Assembly: GCF_041052385.1 (NCBI RefSeq)
Contig: NZ_CP163439.1
Location: 4,329,001 to 4,393,000 of the forward strand
Length of the DNA: 64,000 nt
DNA from: Streptomyces sp. R28
GTDB lineage: Bacteria > Actinomycetota > Actinomycetes > Streptomycetales > Streptomycetaceae
Direction of reading: 5' to 3'
Position numbers and translations under genes: made by a program. Of this stretch, positions 44,944 to 53,269 are shown piece after piece. The notes under the pieces are model-generated. The model did no database searches. It was not told the origin of the DNA and was given only the letters and a program-made list of their open reading frames with translations. How positions within the stretch are numbered: position 1 is the first letter of the stretch; each line of letters opens with the position of its first letter.

Positions 44944-46482
44944 ATGGCGTCCAGCCTGACGAAGGACTCGGCCCGCCCGGGCACCCCCGGCTCCGAGAAG
45001 ACCTTCTTCGGCCACCCCCGCGGCCTGGCCACACTCTTCATGACCGAGATGTGGGAGCGTTTCTCCTACTACGGCATGAAAGCCCTGCTCACCGTCTACC
45101 TGCTCTCCGGCGGCCCCGACGCCGGCAAGGGGAGCATGGGCGGCGGCCTGGCCATGGACGTGGCCACCACCACGGTGATCGTCTCCGTCTACTCGGCGAT
45201 GGTCTACCTGCTCGCCATGCCCGGCGGCTGGCTCGGTGACCGCGTCTGGGGCCCCCGCAAGACGGTGACCATCGCGGCCGTCACGATCATGGCCGGCCAC
45301 CTCACCCTGGCGCTGCCCGGCGGTCAGGCCCCGTTCTTCGCGGGCCTGGCGCTGGTCGCGGCCGGCTCCGGTCTGCTCAAGGCCAACATCTCCACGATGG
45401 TGGGCCACCTGTACGACGGCCCGGACGACCCGCGCCGCGACGGCGGCTTCACGATCTTCTACATGGGCATCAACGCGGGTGCCTTCTTCGCCCCGCTGGC
45501 CATCGGCACCGTCGGCCAGGAGGTCAACTGGCACCTCGGCTTCGGCATGGCCGCGGTCGGCATGGCGATCGGCCTCGTGGCGTTCTTGCTCGGCACCCGC
45601 CACCTGAGCCCGCGGAGCAGCGTCGTCCCCAAGCCTCTCGCGGCCGAGGAACGCGCGGCCTGGCTGCGCAAGGGCCTGCTCTGGGTGATCGCGGCGACCG
45701 TCTTCTACGGCGTCGTGGGCGTCACCGGCCACTTCACCCTGAACTGGGCAATGATCCCGCTCACGGTCATCGGTCTGGTCGTCCCGACCGGTGTGCTGCT
45801 GCGCATCAAGCGGGACAAGGAGCTCTCGACCACCGAGCAGTCGAAGATGACCGGCTACATCTGGTTCTTCGTCGCGGCCGCCGTCTTCTGGATGATCTAC
45901 GACCAGGGCGCGTCCACCGTCCAGGCATTCGGCGAGGGCAAGGCCGCGGGCTCGCTGCTCGGCTTCGACTTCCCGTCCTCCTGGTACCAGTCGCTGAACC
46001 CGCTGTTCATCATGGCGCTGGCCCCCGTCTTCGCCTGGGTCTGGCTGTGGCTGAACCGCAAGGGCAAGGAGCCGAGCACCATCGTGAAGTTCGCGATGGC
46101 CCTGATCCTGATCGGCGTGTCGTTCTTCTTCTTCCTCATCCCGCTGGGCATGGCGGCGAACGGCACCGCGGTCAGCCCGATGTGGCTGGTGGGCATCTAC
46201 TTCATCCAGACCGTCGGCGAGCTGTGCCTGTCGCCGGTCGGCCTGTCGGTGACGACGAAGATGGCCCCGGCCAAGTACGCCAGCCAGATGATGGGCGTGT
46301 GGTTCCTCGCGGTCACCGCGGGCGACTCCATCACCAGCCTGCTGTCCAACCCGGCCATCGCCGGTGTCGACCTCGGCGGCACGCCCGCCGTCCTCGGGGA
46401 GGCGGCGCTCGCCGCCCTCGCGGGCTTCGCGGTCTACATGTACCGCCGGAAGGTCAAGTCGCTCATGGGCGACGTCCACTGA
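44944..46482 (+). CDS. Proton-dependent peptide transporter (POT/PTR family)
   Basis: A 512-residue MFS-type di/tripeptide symporter with about 14 helices. MWERFSYYGMKALL is the family's ExxERFxYY motif, where Glu/Arg couple protons. GWLGDRVWGPRKT is the MFS loop 2-3 motif and FYMGINAGAF is the PTR signature. ATG at 44944 has AAGGA upstream. It ends before a very strong hairpin terminator. Confidence 0.92.
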   Translation: MASSLTKDSARPGTPGSEKTFFGHPRGLATLFMTEMWERFSYYGMKALLTVYLLSGGPDAGKGSMGGGLAMDVATTTVIVSVYSAMVYLLAMPGGWLGDRVWGPRKTVTIAAVTIMAGHLTLALPGGQAPFFAGLALVAAGSGLLKANISTMVGHLYDGPDDPRRDGGFTIFYMGINAGAFFAPLAIGTVGQEVNWHLGFGMAAVGMAIGLVAFLLGTRHLSPRSSVVPKPLAAEERAAWLRKGLLWVIAATVFYGVVGVTGHFTLNWAMIPLTVIGLVVPTGVLLRIKRDKELSTTEQSKMTGYIWFFVAAAVFWMIYDQGASTVQAFGEGKAAGSLLGFDFPSSWYQSLNPLFIMALAPVFAWVWLWLNRKGKEPSTIVKFAMALILIGVSFFFFLIPLGMAANGTAVSPMWLVGIYFIQTVGELCLSPVGLSVTTKMAPAKYASQMMGVWFLAVTAGDSITSLLSNPAIAGVDLGGTPAVLGEAALAALAGFAVYMYRRKVKSLMGDVH

Positions 46483-46500
46483 CGTCCCTCCATACGCAAG

Positions 46501-46537
46501 GCGAGGGCCGCCGCACCTGAGGTGCGGCGGCCCTCGC
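46501..46537. terminator. Terminator between peptide transporter and secreted-protein gene
   Basis: GCGAGGGCCGCCGCACC (46501-46517), loop TGA, GGTGCGGCGGCCCTCGC (46521-46537): a perfect 17-base-pair stem between convergent genes. Confidence 0.85.
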
Positions 46538-46555
46538 CGTTCTGTCGGGCTCGCG

Positions 46556-46921
46556 TCAAGCCCTCGTCTCCACCGACCATGAGCGGAGGAAGCTGCGGAA
46601 ACCGCACTGCACGGTCGACTTCTCACCGGGCTTCTTCCAGGGACCCCACAGGGTCCACGGGATCGTGTGCTCGGAACCGGCTCCCGTGCCGCGGATCACA
46701 TCGCAGGTGAGCTTGACCCGGTGCTTGCTCACCTTCTTGCCCGAACTCGACTTCTTGCAGCTGGACGTCGCCGTCGGACGACCGAGGCTGAGGTGCACCT
46801 CGGACTTGCACTTGTACCGGGCCCCGGCAGCCTCGGCGGTACCCGCGTCGGCCAGGCCCATCCCCGTCGCCATCAGAACGGCCGCGAGCGCGCCCACGGC
46901 GGCCTTCTTCCCCCGGATCAT
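46556..46921 (-). CDS. Small secreted Cys-containing hypothetical protein
   Basis: A 121-residue protein. A signal peptide with Lys start and AEA cleavage site (KKAAVGALAAVLMATGM, then AGTAEAAGA) precedes a ~90-residue basic mature part with four Cys, suggesting two disulfides. GAGGAG lies just before the ATG at 46921. I do not recognise the family. A small exported protein is all that can be supported. Confidence 0.65.
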   Translation of the reverse strand: MIRGKKAAVGALAAVLMATGMGLADAGTAEAAGARYKCKSEVHLSLGRPTATSSCKKSSSGKKVSKHRVKLTCDVIRGTGAGSEHTIPWTLWGPWKKPGEKSTVQCGFRSFLRSWSVETRA

Positions 46922-47125
46922 TTGCTCCTCTTTCCCACGTCGAGCAACGAGCACGCTTGGTCACCACCTGACGTGCTTCGTTGCGTCATACGCAACCCAT
47001 CGCACGCTTGCTCACGCGAACAGCGAGACGCTATGCCACACTTGATCTTGACGGCAAATCCAGAGGCTGGTCCCGCGGCTTCTGACGTGGGATCTCCGGG
47101 AGCGCCTGCGGCTGGGGAGAACAGC

Positions 47126-47159
47126 CGGAGGCCGTTGCACCGGTGGTGAACGGCCTCCG
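47126..47159 (-). terminator. Terminator downstream of the DUF397 gene
   Basis: CGGAGGCCGTT (47126-47136) and AACGGCCTCCG (47149-47159) form an 11-base-pair stem with a 12-base loop, 16 bases after the DUF397 stop on the minus strand. Confidence 0.6.
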
Positions 47160-47175
47160 TTAGTTGTGGGTCAGG

Positions 47176-47466
47176 TCAGTGCGGCAGCTCGTCGCGCCGT
47201 ACGGCCGTGACGAACGAGGCCCAGGCCGTCGCCGGGAGGATCAGGGCGGGGCCGTGGGGGTTCTTGGAGTCGCGGACGGGGACGAGGGGAGCGGGGATGT
47301 TGTCGGCGACTTCGAGGCACTGGCCGCCGTCGGAGTTGCTGTAGCTGCTCTTGCGCCACGAGGCCCCGGCCAGGAGGTCGTCGGAGACTTCGACGCACTC
47401 GCCACCGTCCGGGTTGCTGTAGCTGCTCTTGCGCCACGTCACGCCGGTCAGGTCGATGGATCGCAC
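47176..47466 (-). CDS. DUF397 protein with two tandem DUF397 units
   Basis: A 96-residue protein. Two copies of WRKSSYSNxDGGxCxEVxD, at about residues 11-29 and 37-55, show an internal duplication; normal members have one. DUF397 proteins are encoded beside XRE/DUF5753 regulators in many copies per Streptomyces genome and are thought to act as their partners, possibly antitoxin-like. It overlaps the XRE gene by 19 bases. Confidence 0.87.
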   Translation of the reverse strand: MRSIDLTGVTWRKSSYSNPDGGECVEVSDDLLAGASWRKSSYSNSDGGQCLEVADNIPAPLVPVRDSKNPHGPALILPATAWASFVTAVRRDELPH

Positions 47467-48290
47467 GGTGCTTCCTCCAGCCTCTGCCCGATGAACTTCA
47501 GCGACTCCGCCGGTGACAGCGCGAGGTCGCGCATCGAATCGTACGCACGTTGCAGCCGCTCAACCTCTCCGTTCCCCTCGATCAGTTCGCCCTTGTACGC
47601 GGTCTCGGTGTACGCCACTGTCCGCCCGTCGGGTAACCGCAGGAACATCACGGCAGTGCCGACCAAGCCGTGCAGCCCAGCGCTGAGAGGCAGCACCTGG
47701 AGCGTCACGTGCGGACGCTCGGCGACCTCCGCCAGGTGTTCGAGCTGCTCCCGCCAGGCCCCGGCATCCCGCAACGGCGTGCGCAGCACGGCCTCGGACA
47801 GGATGGTGCGGAACGTCGGCGCATCCTCGCCCAGCAGCAACGCCCGGCGGCCGACCCGCGCTTCCACCTGCTGGGCCAACTCCTCGCCCTTGATGCCGCC
47901 GGTCGCGAGCACCTCCCGCGCATACCCGTCCGACTGAAGCAGGCCCGGCAGGATGCTTACGGCGAAGTGCCACAAGCTCACCGCCCCGGCCTCCAGCAGC
48001 ATGTACCTGCGGTACTGCTCCTTGAACTGCACCGGATCGGCGATGGCCAGCTCCCACAACGCCAGCAACAACCCGGGCGTCCCGTAATGCTCGTCCAGCG
48101 CTTGCGCCACCTCAGGGCTCCCCAGCGACTGCCCCCGCTCCAGCTTCCCCAGCGTCGACCAGTCCCAGCCCAGTCGCTCCGCGAGCTGCCGCAATGTGAG
48201 CCCGCTCTGCTCACGCAGCCTGCGTACCTCCTCCGCGTACCTCCATCGCGGCTCATGGCTGCGGCTCGTCACTGTCCGTCGCTGCGGCAC
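47448..48290 (-). CDS. WhiJ-like XRE regulator with DUF5753 domain
   Basis: A 280-residue protein: N-terminal XRE helix-turn-helix (LREQSGLTLRQLAERLGWDWSTLGKLERG, given in parts as SGLTLRQLAERLG and STLGKLERG) and a C-terminal DUF5753 domain (ILPGLLQSDGYAREVL; YTETAYKGELIEG). This is the WhiJ family of developmental regulators. It is paired with a DUF397 gene and diverges from three small ORFs, a layout seen at whiJ-like loci. It probably represses the divergent promoter region. Confidence 0.88.
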   Translation of the reverse strand: MPQRRTVTSRSHEPRWRYAEEVRRLREQSGLTLRQLAERLGWDWSTLGKLERGQSLGSPEVAQALDEHYGTPGLLLALWELAIADPVQFKEQYRRYMLLEAGAVSLWHFAVSILPGLLQSDGYAREVLATGGIKGEELAQQVEARVGRRALLLGEDAPTFRTILSEAVLRTPLRDAGAWREQLEHLAEVAERPHVTLQVLPLSAGLHGLVGTAVMFLRLPDGRTVAYTETAYKGELIEGNGEVERLQRAYDSMRDLALSPAESLKFIGQRLEEAPCDPST

Positions 48291-48312
48291 CCTGTTTCCC
48301 CCTCCGCCCTGA

Positions 48313-48330
48313 TGTGGAATTTGTGGAATT
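48313..48330. promoter_or_regulatory. Direct-repeat operator candidate in front of the WhiJ-like gene
   Basis: TGTGGAATT occurs twice in tandem (48313-48321 and 48322-48330), in an AT-richer patch 23 bases upstream of the XRE start. It is a candidate autoregulatory site. Confidence 0.35.
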
Positions 48331-48481
48331 TGGAGTGCCGAGCGTGGAACTAGCGCGTCTCAGCAGCCCTTTCGCGGTCCGGACACGGCATGCTCGTAAC
48401 CGGCACCTGAACACGCAGCGTAATCCGGCGAATGCGTGCAGCACAGGCGTTCCCCGGAACGCGAACCGCAAGGAGTGAGCC

Positions 48482-48628
48482 ATGTCGAGCACGACTCTCC
48501 CCCGCCTCCCCCGCCGCACGCGCCCGAACCGCTCGGCTGCCGCCTGGACGCCGCCCGGCGGCTGGGCGCGGCCGACGCCCGCCGTGCTGCGCACGCTCGA
48601 GTCGGCGCTCGCACGGTGGTCCGCGTGA
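48482..48628 (+). CDS. Small Arg/Pro-rich hypothetical protein
   Basis: A 48-residue ORF starting MSSTTLPRLPRRTRPNRSA and ending ESALARWSA. AAGGAG lies six bases before the ATG. The stop overlaps the next ORF's GTG (GTGA), as in coupled gene strings. No family recognised. Its support is context, start site and coupling rather than similarity. Confidence 0.5.
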   Translation: MSSTTLPRLPRRTRPNRSAAAWTPPGGWARPTPAVLRTLESALARWSA

Positions 48629-48801
48629 GCGCGCGCACGGCATGGGCGGCGGCTCCCCCGCCGCCGCCCACCTGTGACGTGTGCGGCGCGTTACTGGCTC
48701 AGCGGGACGCCGCGAAGGAGGCGGGCCGGACCGCCGAAGCCGGGGCCTGCGAACGGGAGTTGAGGGAGCACTGGAGCGTCGGACGGGGGTGTGCGCCGTG
48801 A
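48625..48801 (+). CDS. Small CxxC protein with a TTA codon
   Basis: A 58-residue protein with CDVCGALL (zinc-ribbon-like CxxC) and a later Cys-Glu-Arg helix. Codon 23 (48691-48693) is TTA, very rare in Streptomyces and read only by the bldA tRNA, so translation may be limited to late growth. It overlaps both neighbours by four bases. It lies divergent to the WhiJ-like regulator. Confidence 0.6.
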   Translation: MSARTAWAAAPPPPPTCDVCGALLAQRDAAKEAGRTAEAGACERELREHWSVGRGCAP

Positions 48802-48983
48802 CCGAGCCGCCGCCGTACCCCTCGTTCGACGTGAGTCGCTCACCGGCCCCCGTGGACGGCTGCGAGCCCTGCCGGAAACTCGCGGCACGACGGGCCGCGG
48901 CACGCACGGCGCACGACCACAGCGCGGTGGCCGACGCGAACGTGCTGATGCGCACGCATCTACGGCTGGACCACGGCATGTGA
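48798..48983 (+). CDS. Small CxxC hypothetical protein
   Basis: A 61-residue protein with DGCEPCRKLAARRAAART followed by Ala/His-rich helix and a THLRLDHGM end. The CxxC and late His residues could bind a metal. GTG at 48798 overlaps the previous stop. It resembles a family of small proteins found beside DUF397/XRE loci, but the function is not known. Confidence 0.6.
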   Translation: MTEPPPYPSFDVSRSPAPVDGCEPCRKLAARRAAARTAHDHSAVADANVLMRTHLRLDHGM

Positions 48984-49069
48984 GGAGGAGGCGGCGGCGC
49001 CCTGACCGGCCGACAGGTGCAGCCCGTCGGCCGAGGCGTCCTCGTCCCCGCACCACCTGACGAAGGGCG

Positions 49070-50470
49070 CTAGCGCAGGCGACGTCCAGGCATGAAGGTG
49101 AACACCGCTCCGCCGAGGAGCAGTGCCGTCCCTGCCACGAGCCCGAGGGCCTTCAGCGAGCCGTGGTCCTCCGCGCCCGTCGCCGCCAGGCCGCCGTCCG
49201 TCGACGAGCCGCCCGCGGAGCCGCCGGTCGAGCTGCCCGCCGAGCCGCCGCCGGACGCCCCGCTCGCCTGCTCCGTCGTGTCCAGCGTCAAGGACACCTC
49301 CGCCTTGGTCGGCGTGCAGGTCGTCGTCGTGCCGAGGGCCTCGATGGTCAGGACTCCCGGGGAGAGCGTCGACTCGCCGTTCGCGCCCGGCTTGTACGTG
49401 CCCGTCAGGTCCGGGATCTCGATCGGGTCGCCCGACTTGATGGCCTCGGAGTTGGCCGGGCCCTCGACATGGACCGTGCCCTTGTCCGCGCCGCCCAGGA
49501 CGACCTCCATGGACGGCTTGACCGAGTCCTTGGGGATGTCGGCGGGGCTGTCCATCACCGACTTCTTGAACTGGACCGTCAGATCGAAACCGCCACCGCT
49601 CTTCTTGGCATTGATCTGGACCGGCGAAGTGGCCTCCTTGTCACCGATGGGCGTCTTGCACTCGTACGGGACCTGGACCTCCTTGCCCGTGAAGTCGGTC
49701 TGGCCGCCGTCGCCGCCGCCGGTGCTCGAACCGCCGGTGTCCGCGCCCGTCTCGCTCTCACTCGGCGTCGGATCCGGGCTGGACGGGCTCGACGACCCCG
49801 TCGGCAGACCTGTCGGCAGGTCGGTCGGCACACCCGTCGGCAGCGTCGGCACGACCGTCGGCAGCCCTCCCGTCGTACCGCCCGGACCCCCGCCCCCGTC
49901 CGTCACCTTGATCGTCGCCGCCGGCTTCACCGTCTCCTTCGGCGTGCACTTGGTGTCCGTGGAGATCGGCTTGTTGACGTTGATGTTGTACGCGTCCGGC
50001 GTCAGGGTCACCTCGCCCGGCGCCGTCAGCTTCAGCTTGCCCTTCATGTCGGACAGCTTCATGTCGCTGTTCTTGGGGATCGGCGGGTTCTGCCGCGGCC
50101 CCTGCATGGCGATGTCGGCCGTCTGCGCACCGGCCGCCTTCAGCGTCCCCGTCGGCTGGACCGTGTCCTGCCCGAGGTCGAGGATGTTGGGGTTCTTCGA
50201 CGCCGCCTGGACGAACTTCCAGACGATCTCCACCTCGTCGCCGACCTTCGCCTCCGCGGGCGCGGTGACCTCCACCTTGGTCGTGCCCTGGACCGGCGGC
50301 AGCCCGGAGATGGCGGGCGGGATGCACTCGGTCGCGTACGCCACCTCGGCGGCCTGGGCGGGCGCGGCGGACACGCCGAGCAGGATGCCCGCGCCGCCGA
50401 GCATCAGGGCGACGCCCGCCGCGCCACCTCTTCTCGGGCTTGCCGGTGTGACTCTCCTTCGCTTGCTCAC
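49070..50470 (-). CDS. Sortase-anchored surface protein (LAATG signal)
   Basis: A 466-residue exported protein. A signal peptide ends AQAAE. Two related beta-rich domains are separated by a Pro/Thr/Ser/Gly linker. The second has YECKTPIGDK ... ALGTTTTCTP with two Cys and is paralogous to the protein encoded at 52435. The C-terminus is LAATGAED, a hydrophobic helix and GRRLR, fitting the LAxTG signal of class E sortases. GTG at 50470 overlaps the upstream gene's stop. Last gene of a four-gene operon. Confidence 0.8.
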   Translation of the reverse strand: MSKRRRVTPASPRRGGAAGVALMLGGAGILLGVSAAPAQAAEVAYATECIPPAISGLPPVQGTTKVEVTAPAEAKVGDEVEIVWKFVQAASKNPNILDLGQDTVQPTGTLKAAGAQTADIAMQGPRQNPPIPKNSDMKLSDMKGKLKLTAPGEVTLTPDAYNINVNKPISTDTKCTPKETVKPAATIKVTDGGGGPGGTTGGLPTVVPTLPTGVPTDLPTGLPTGSSSPSSPDPTPSESETGADTGGSSTGGGDGGQTDFTGKEVQVPYECKTPIGDKEATSPVQINAKKSGGGFDLTVQFKKSVMDSPADIPKDSVKPSMEVVLGGADKGTVHVEGPANSEAIKSGDPIEIPDLTGTYKPGANGESTLSPGVLTIEALGTTTTCTPTKAEVSLTLDTTEQASGASGGGSAGSSTGGSAGGSSTDGGLAATGAEDHGSLKALGLVAGTALLLGGAVFTFMPGRRLR

Positions 50471-51573
50471 GGGGGTCCCTTCCTGGTCGGAGCCGCAGGA
50501 CCCGGAGGACGCGTACGACTCGTCGGGCTGTCGTCGTCGTGCGGTGCGGAGAGCCGACCGGCCGTGCCCGGGTCGTTGTCCGGGGTGAACCACGGCAGGG
50601 CCGAGGGAGAGGAAGAGGCGTGCCTCGCCTCTTCGCGGGGCTTCAGCCCCGGGATGCGCAGGGCCATTTCGGGCAGGCGGGGTCCGCGTCGGCGGGCGGT
50701 CCGCCGCGGCCGTACCCGGTCCACCACCGCCATCCCGACGCGGAACAACGCCGCCGGTACGACCAGACAGACCAGGACCCAGAACAGCGTCACGCCCCAG
50801 GGCCGGCCCACGCCCCAGGGCTGCTCGGCCATCACCTTGCCGCCGTACTTCAGGGAGACGGTGTAGCCGCCGTGCGCCCCGGCGGCGAGCTCCACCGGCA
50901 GCTCGATCCGCGCCTTCCTGCCCGGCTCGATCGTGCCGCGCCACTGCTGTTCCTCCCACTGCGGGGCGAACACGCCGTGGGAGGTGCCGACTTGGAAGAC
51001 CGGGTTCTTCACGGCGGAGGAGCCGACATTGCCGACGGTGAAGACGAGCGTCCGCGCCGGTGGTGCGCCGAACCACGTCAGCAGGCCACCGGAGCCCTCC
51101 AGCCGGGTCTCCGTGAGGACCGACAGGCGCCCGCCCGTCGGCTCCGCGGGCAGCGGCTCGACCGCGTGCCCGGCCACCTGGAAGATGGCGTCGGCCTCGG
51201 CCTTCGCTCCGGTCACGGTCGCGACGTGCACCACGCACGGACACGGCACGGGCGGCTCGGCCACCGGCAGCTTCCTGCTGAAGCGCCCCTCGGCGTCCGT
51301 GGTCACGGCCCTGCCGTCCGCGTTGGCGCAGGAGTTGGTGCCGCCCCGCACTCCGGTCGACGGCACGGACTGGCCGCAGATCAGGATCATCAGCAGCGCG
51401 CGCGGCCGCCAGCCACTTCCGGTGACGGTGATCGAACCACCCGTCCCCGCCTGGGACCTGGAGAGCTTCACGGTGGGCACCGTCCCGTCGGCGGCCCACC
51501 CGGTCACGGCCGCCCCCGGCAACAGCAGCGCCAGCACCGCCACCAGCGCCGCGATCCGCACCCTCCCGCTCAC
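50467..51573 (-). CDS. Exported membrane protein of the sortase-substrate operon
   Basis: A 368-residue protein with a signal peptide (LVAVLALLLPGAAVTGWA), an Ig-like domain (VTGSGWRPRALLMILICGQ), a second beta domain and a membrane helix (VTLFWVLVCLVVPAALFRVG) near residue 285. A basic, then disordered, cytoplasmic tail ends the protein. Several Cys (CANADG, VPCPCVVH) may form disulfides. It overlaps both neighbouring genes by four bases. Probably the membrane partner that holds or presents the anchored surface proteins. Family not recognised. Confidence 0.65.
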   Translation of the reverse strand: MSGRVRIAALVAVLALLLPGAAVTGWAADGTVPTVKLSRSQAGTGGSITVTGSGWRPRALLMILICGQSVPSTGVRGGTNSCANADGRAVTTDAEGRFSRKLPVAEPPVPCPCVVHVATVTGAKAEADAIFQVAGHAVEPLPAEPTGGRLSVLTETRLEGSGGLLTWFGAPPARTLVFTVGNVGSSAVKNPVFQVGTSHGVFAPQWEEQQWRGTIEPGRKARIELPVELAAGAHGGYTVSLKYGGKVMAEQPWGVGRPWGVTLFWVLVCLVVPAALFRVGMAVVDRVRPRRTARRRGPRLPEMALRIPGLKPREEARHASSSPSALPWFTPDNDPGTAGRLSAPHDDDSPTSRTRPPGPAAPTRKGPP

Positions 51574-52403
51574 GTCCCCGCTCCCGTCAACTCGGCTTGA
51601 CTGTGAGGCCGTTCGGCCGACTCGTCGGCGGTCGTCGTACGACGCCTGCGATGCCGTACGACGAACAAGGCGCCGATCACCGCCGCTCCTCCCGCGAGCG
51701 TGGCCCAGGGCACGAACCGCACCGACACCGCCGCCGTGTCGCTCGCCCCACCGGCCGCCGTCACCGTCAGCCGCACGTCGACCGCGTCGAGGACGGGCCG
51801 GTCGGGCCACGGCTCGGTGAGCTTCGTACGACTGCCCGGCGGCAGGTCGACGGAGAGGGTGCGCGGGCCGCGGTCCAGGACGGGGCCGAAGACTCCGCGC
51901 ACCTGGACGGACAGCCGCGGCACAAGGGGCGTCGTACCTCGGTTGACCAGCTCGTACGTGATGCCGTCGGCGCGGACGGACACCTGCTCGACGGTCAGTG
52001 CCGCGACCTGCGCGACCGATGCCCTGAGATGGACCCGCAGGCGCTGGGTACGGCCGTCGGTGCCCAGCGCCACGATCTCCGCGGTGCCGTCACCGTCCGG
52101 GACGGTCACCGAGAAGGGCACGTCGGCTCGGGTGCGGGCGGGGATCCGCACCTCGCGCTCCGCGAAGGTGACCGGAACGCCGGTGGCCCGCAGCCGCACG
52201 CCGACCGATCGGCCGCTTCCGTTGGTCACGGACACCGTGTCCTGCAGGACCGCCCCCGGCTCGCCCTCGGCGTAGAAGGACGGCCGTCCGCCGCCGGAGG
52301 GCGCGACGGACCAGCCCTCGGCGGCGGTCGCCGTGGGGGTGGCGGCCGGCAGAGCCAGCAGGGACAGCAGGGACAGGCACAGGACACGGACGGCTGACGA
52401 CAT
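51570..52403 (-). CDS. Exported DUF916/WxL-interacting-like protein
   Basis: A 277-residue protein: signal peptide (CLSLLSLLALPAATPTATA), a first Ig-like domain with SFYAEGEPGAVLQDTVSVTN, a second with YELVNRGTTPLVPRLSVQV, a C-terminal membrane helix (TLAGGAAVIGALFVV) and a basic tail. This order matches the DUF916 proteins of WxL surface clusters in Firmicutes. ATG at 52403 has GGAG six bases upstream. Second gene of the operon. Confidence 0.65.
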   Translation of the reverse strand: MSSAVRVLCLSLLSLLALPAATPTATAAEGWSVAPSGGGRPSFYAEGEPGAVLQDTVSVTNGSGRSVGVRLRATGVPVTFAEREVRIPARTRADVPFSVTVPDGDGTAEIVALGTDGRTQRLRVHLRASVAQVAALTVEQVSVRADGITYELVNRGTTPLVPRLSVQVRGVFGPVLDRGPRTLSVDLPPGSRTKLTEPWPDRPVLDAVDVRLTVTAAGGASDTAAVSVRFVPWATLAGGAAVIGALFVVRHRRRRTTTADESAERPHSQAELTGAGT

Positions 52404-52434
52404 CGGCGGCTCCAGCGGTGCTACCACGAAACGG

Positions 52435-53118
52435 TCAGCGGCGTGCTGCCTGGCTCCTGCGCGTGAGCCACAGCGCTCCTGCCGCGCCCGCGAGCAGGAC
52501 GGTGCCGCCGAGGGTGCCCAGGGCGATCGCCGAGTCCTCGGGGCCGGTCTGCGGGAGCTCGGAGCCGGATCCGGAGCCTGGCCGGCCGGTGCCGCCGCCC
52601 GCGCCGGCCGCCGCCGTCACGTCGAGGGTCAGCGACGGTCCGGGGCTGTTGGTGGGGGTGCACGTGGTCGTCGTGCCGAGCGCCTTGATGGTGAGGATCC
52701 CCGCCGTGAAGGTGACCTTGCCGGTCTTCTTCGGGGCGTACGTACCCGTCAAGTCATTGATCTTGATGGGGGTGTTGGCGGGGATCGCCTCCTGGTTGGC
52801 CGAGCCGGTCATCGCCAGCGTGCCGCTGTCGGCGCCGCCCAGCTTGACGGTGGCGCTCGGGCTCATCGCGCCCTTGCCCAGCTCGACCGGGCTGGACGAG
52901 ACGCCCTTCTGCCACGACATGGTGACCTTGTAGCCGCTGCCGCTCTTGACGCCCTTGATGTCGATGGGCGACACGGCGCTCTTGTCGCCGATGGGCGTCT
53001 TGCAGGCGTAGTTGACGTCGACGACTTCGGCCCTGGCCGCGGGGGCGGCCATCAGCACCGCCGAGCCGGCCAGGGCCGCGACGGTCGCGAGCGCGGCGGT
53101 TCGCTTCTGCTTCGACAC
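52435..53118 (-). CDS. Sortase-anchored surface protein (LPQTG signal)
   Basis: A 227-residue exported protein. Signal peptide, one domain with YACKTPIGDK and ALGTTTTCTP (conserved Cys pair), a Gly/Ser linker, then LPQTGPEDS, a hydrophobic helix and basic tail: a canonical LPxTG sorting signal. It is the single-domain paralogue of the C-terminal half of the protein at 49070. GTG at 53118 follows GAGGGG. First gene of the operon. Confidence 0.85.
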   Translation of the reverse strand: MSKQKRTAALATVAALAGSAVLMAAPAARAEVVDVNYACKTPIGDKSAVSPIDIKGVKSGSGYKVTMSWQKGVSSSPVELGKGAMSPSATVKLGGADSGTLAMTGSANQEAIPANTPIKINDLTGTYAPKKTGKVTFTAGILTIKALGTTTTCTPTNSPGPSLTLDVTAAAGAGGGTGRPGSGSGSELPQTGPEDSAIALGTLGGTVLLAGAAGALWLTRRSQAARR

Positions 53119-53269
53119 GGTCCCCTCATTCCTGACGGCACATCAGATCGGCCGTCAAGGTACGCCCGGGGCCTTGAGGAAGGAAGACACGGCGCACACC
53201 GGAGTTGTGGCGATCCGGCGTGCGCGTGCGGGGGTTCGGGTGGAGAGGGTGACCCTCGGTAACCCGGGG

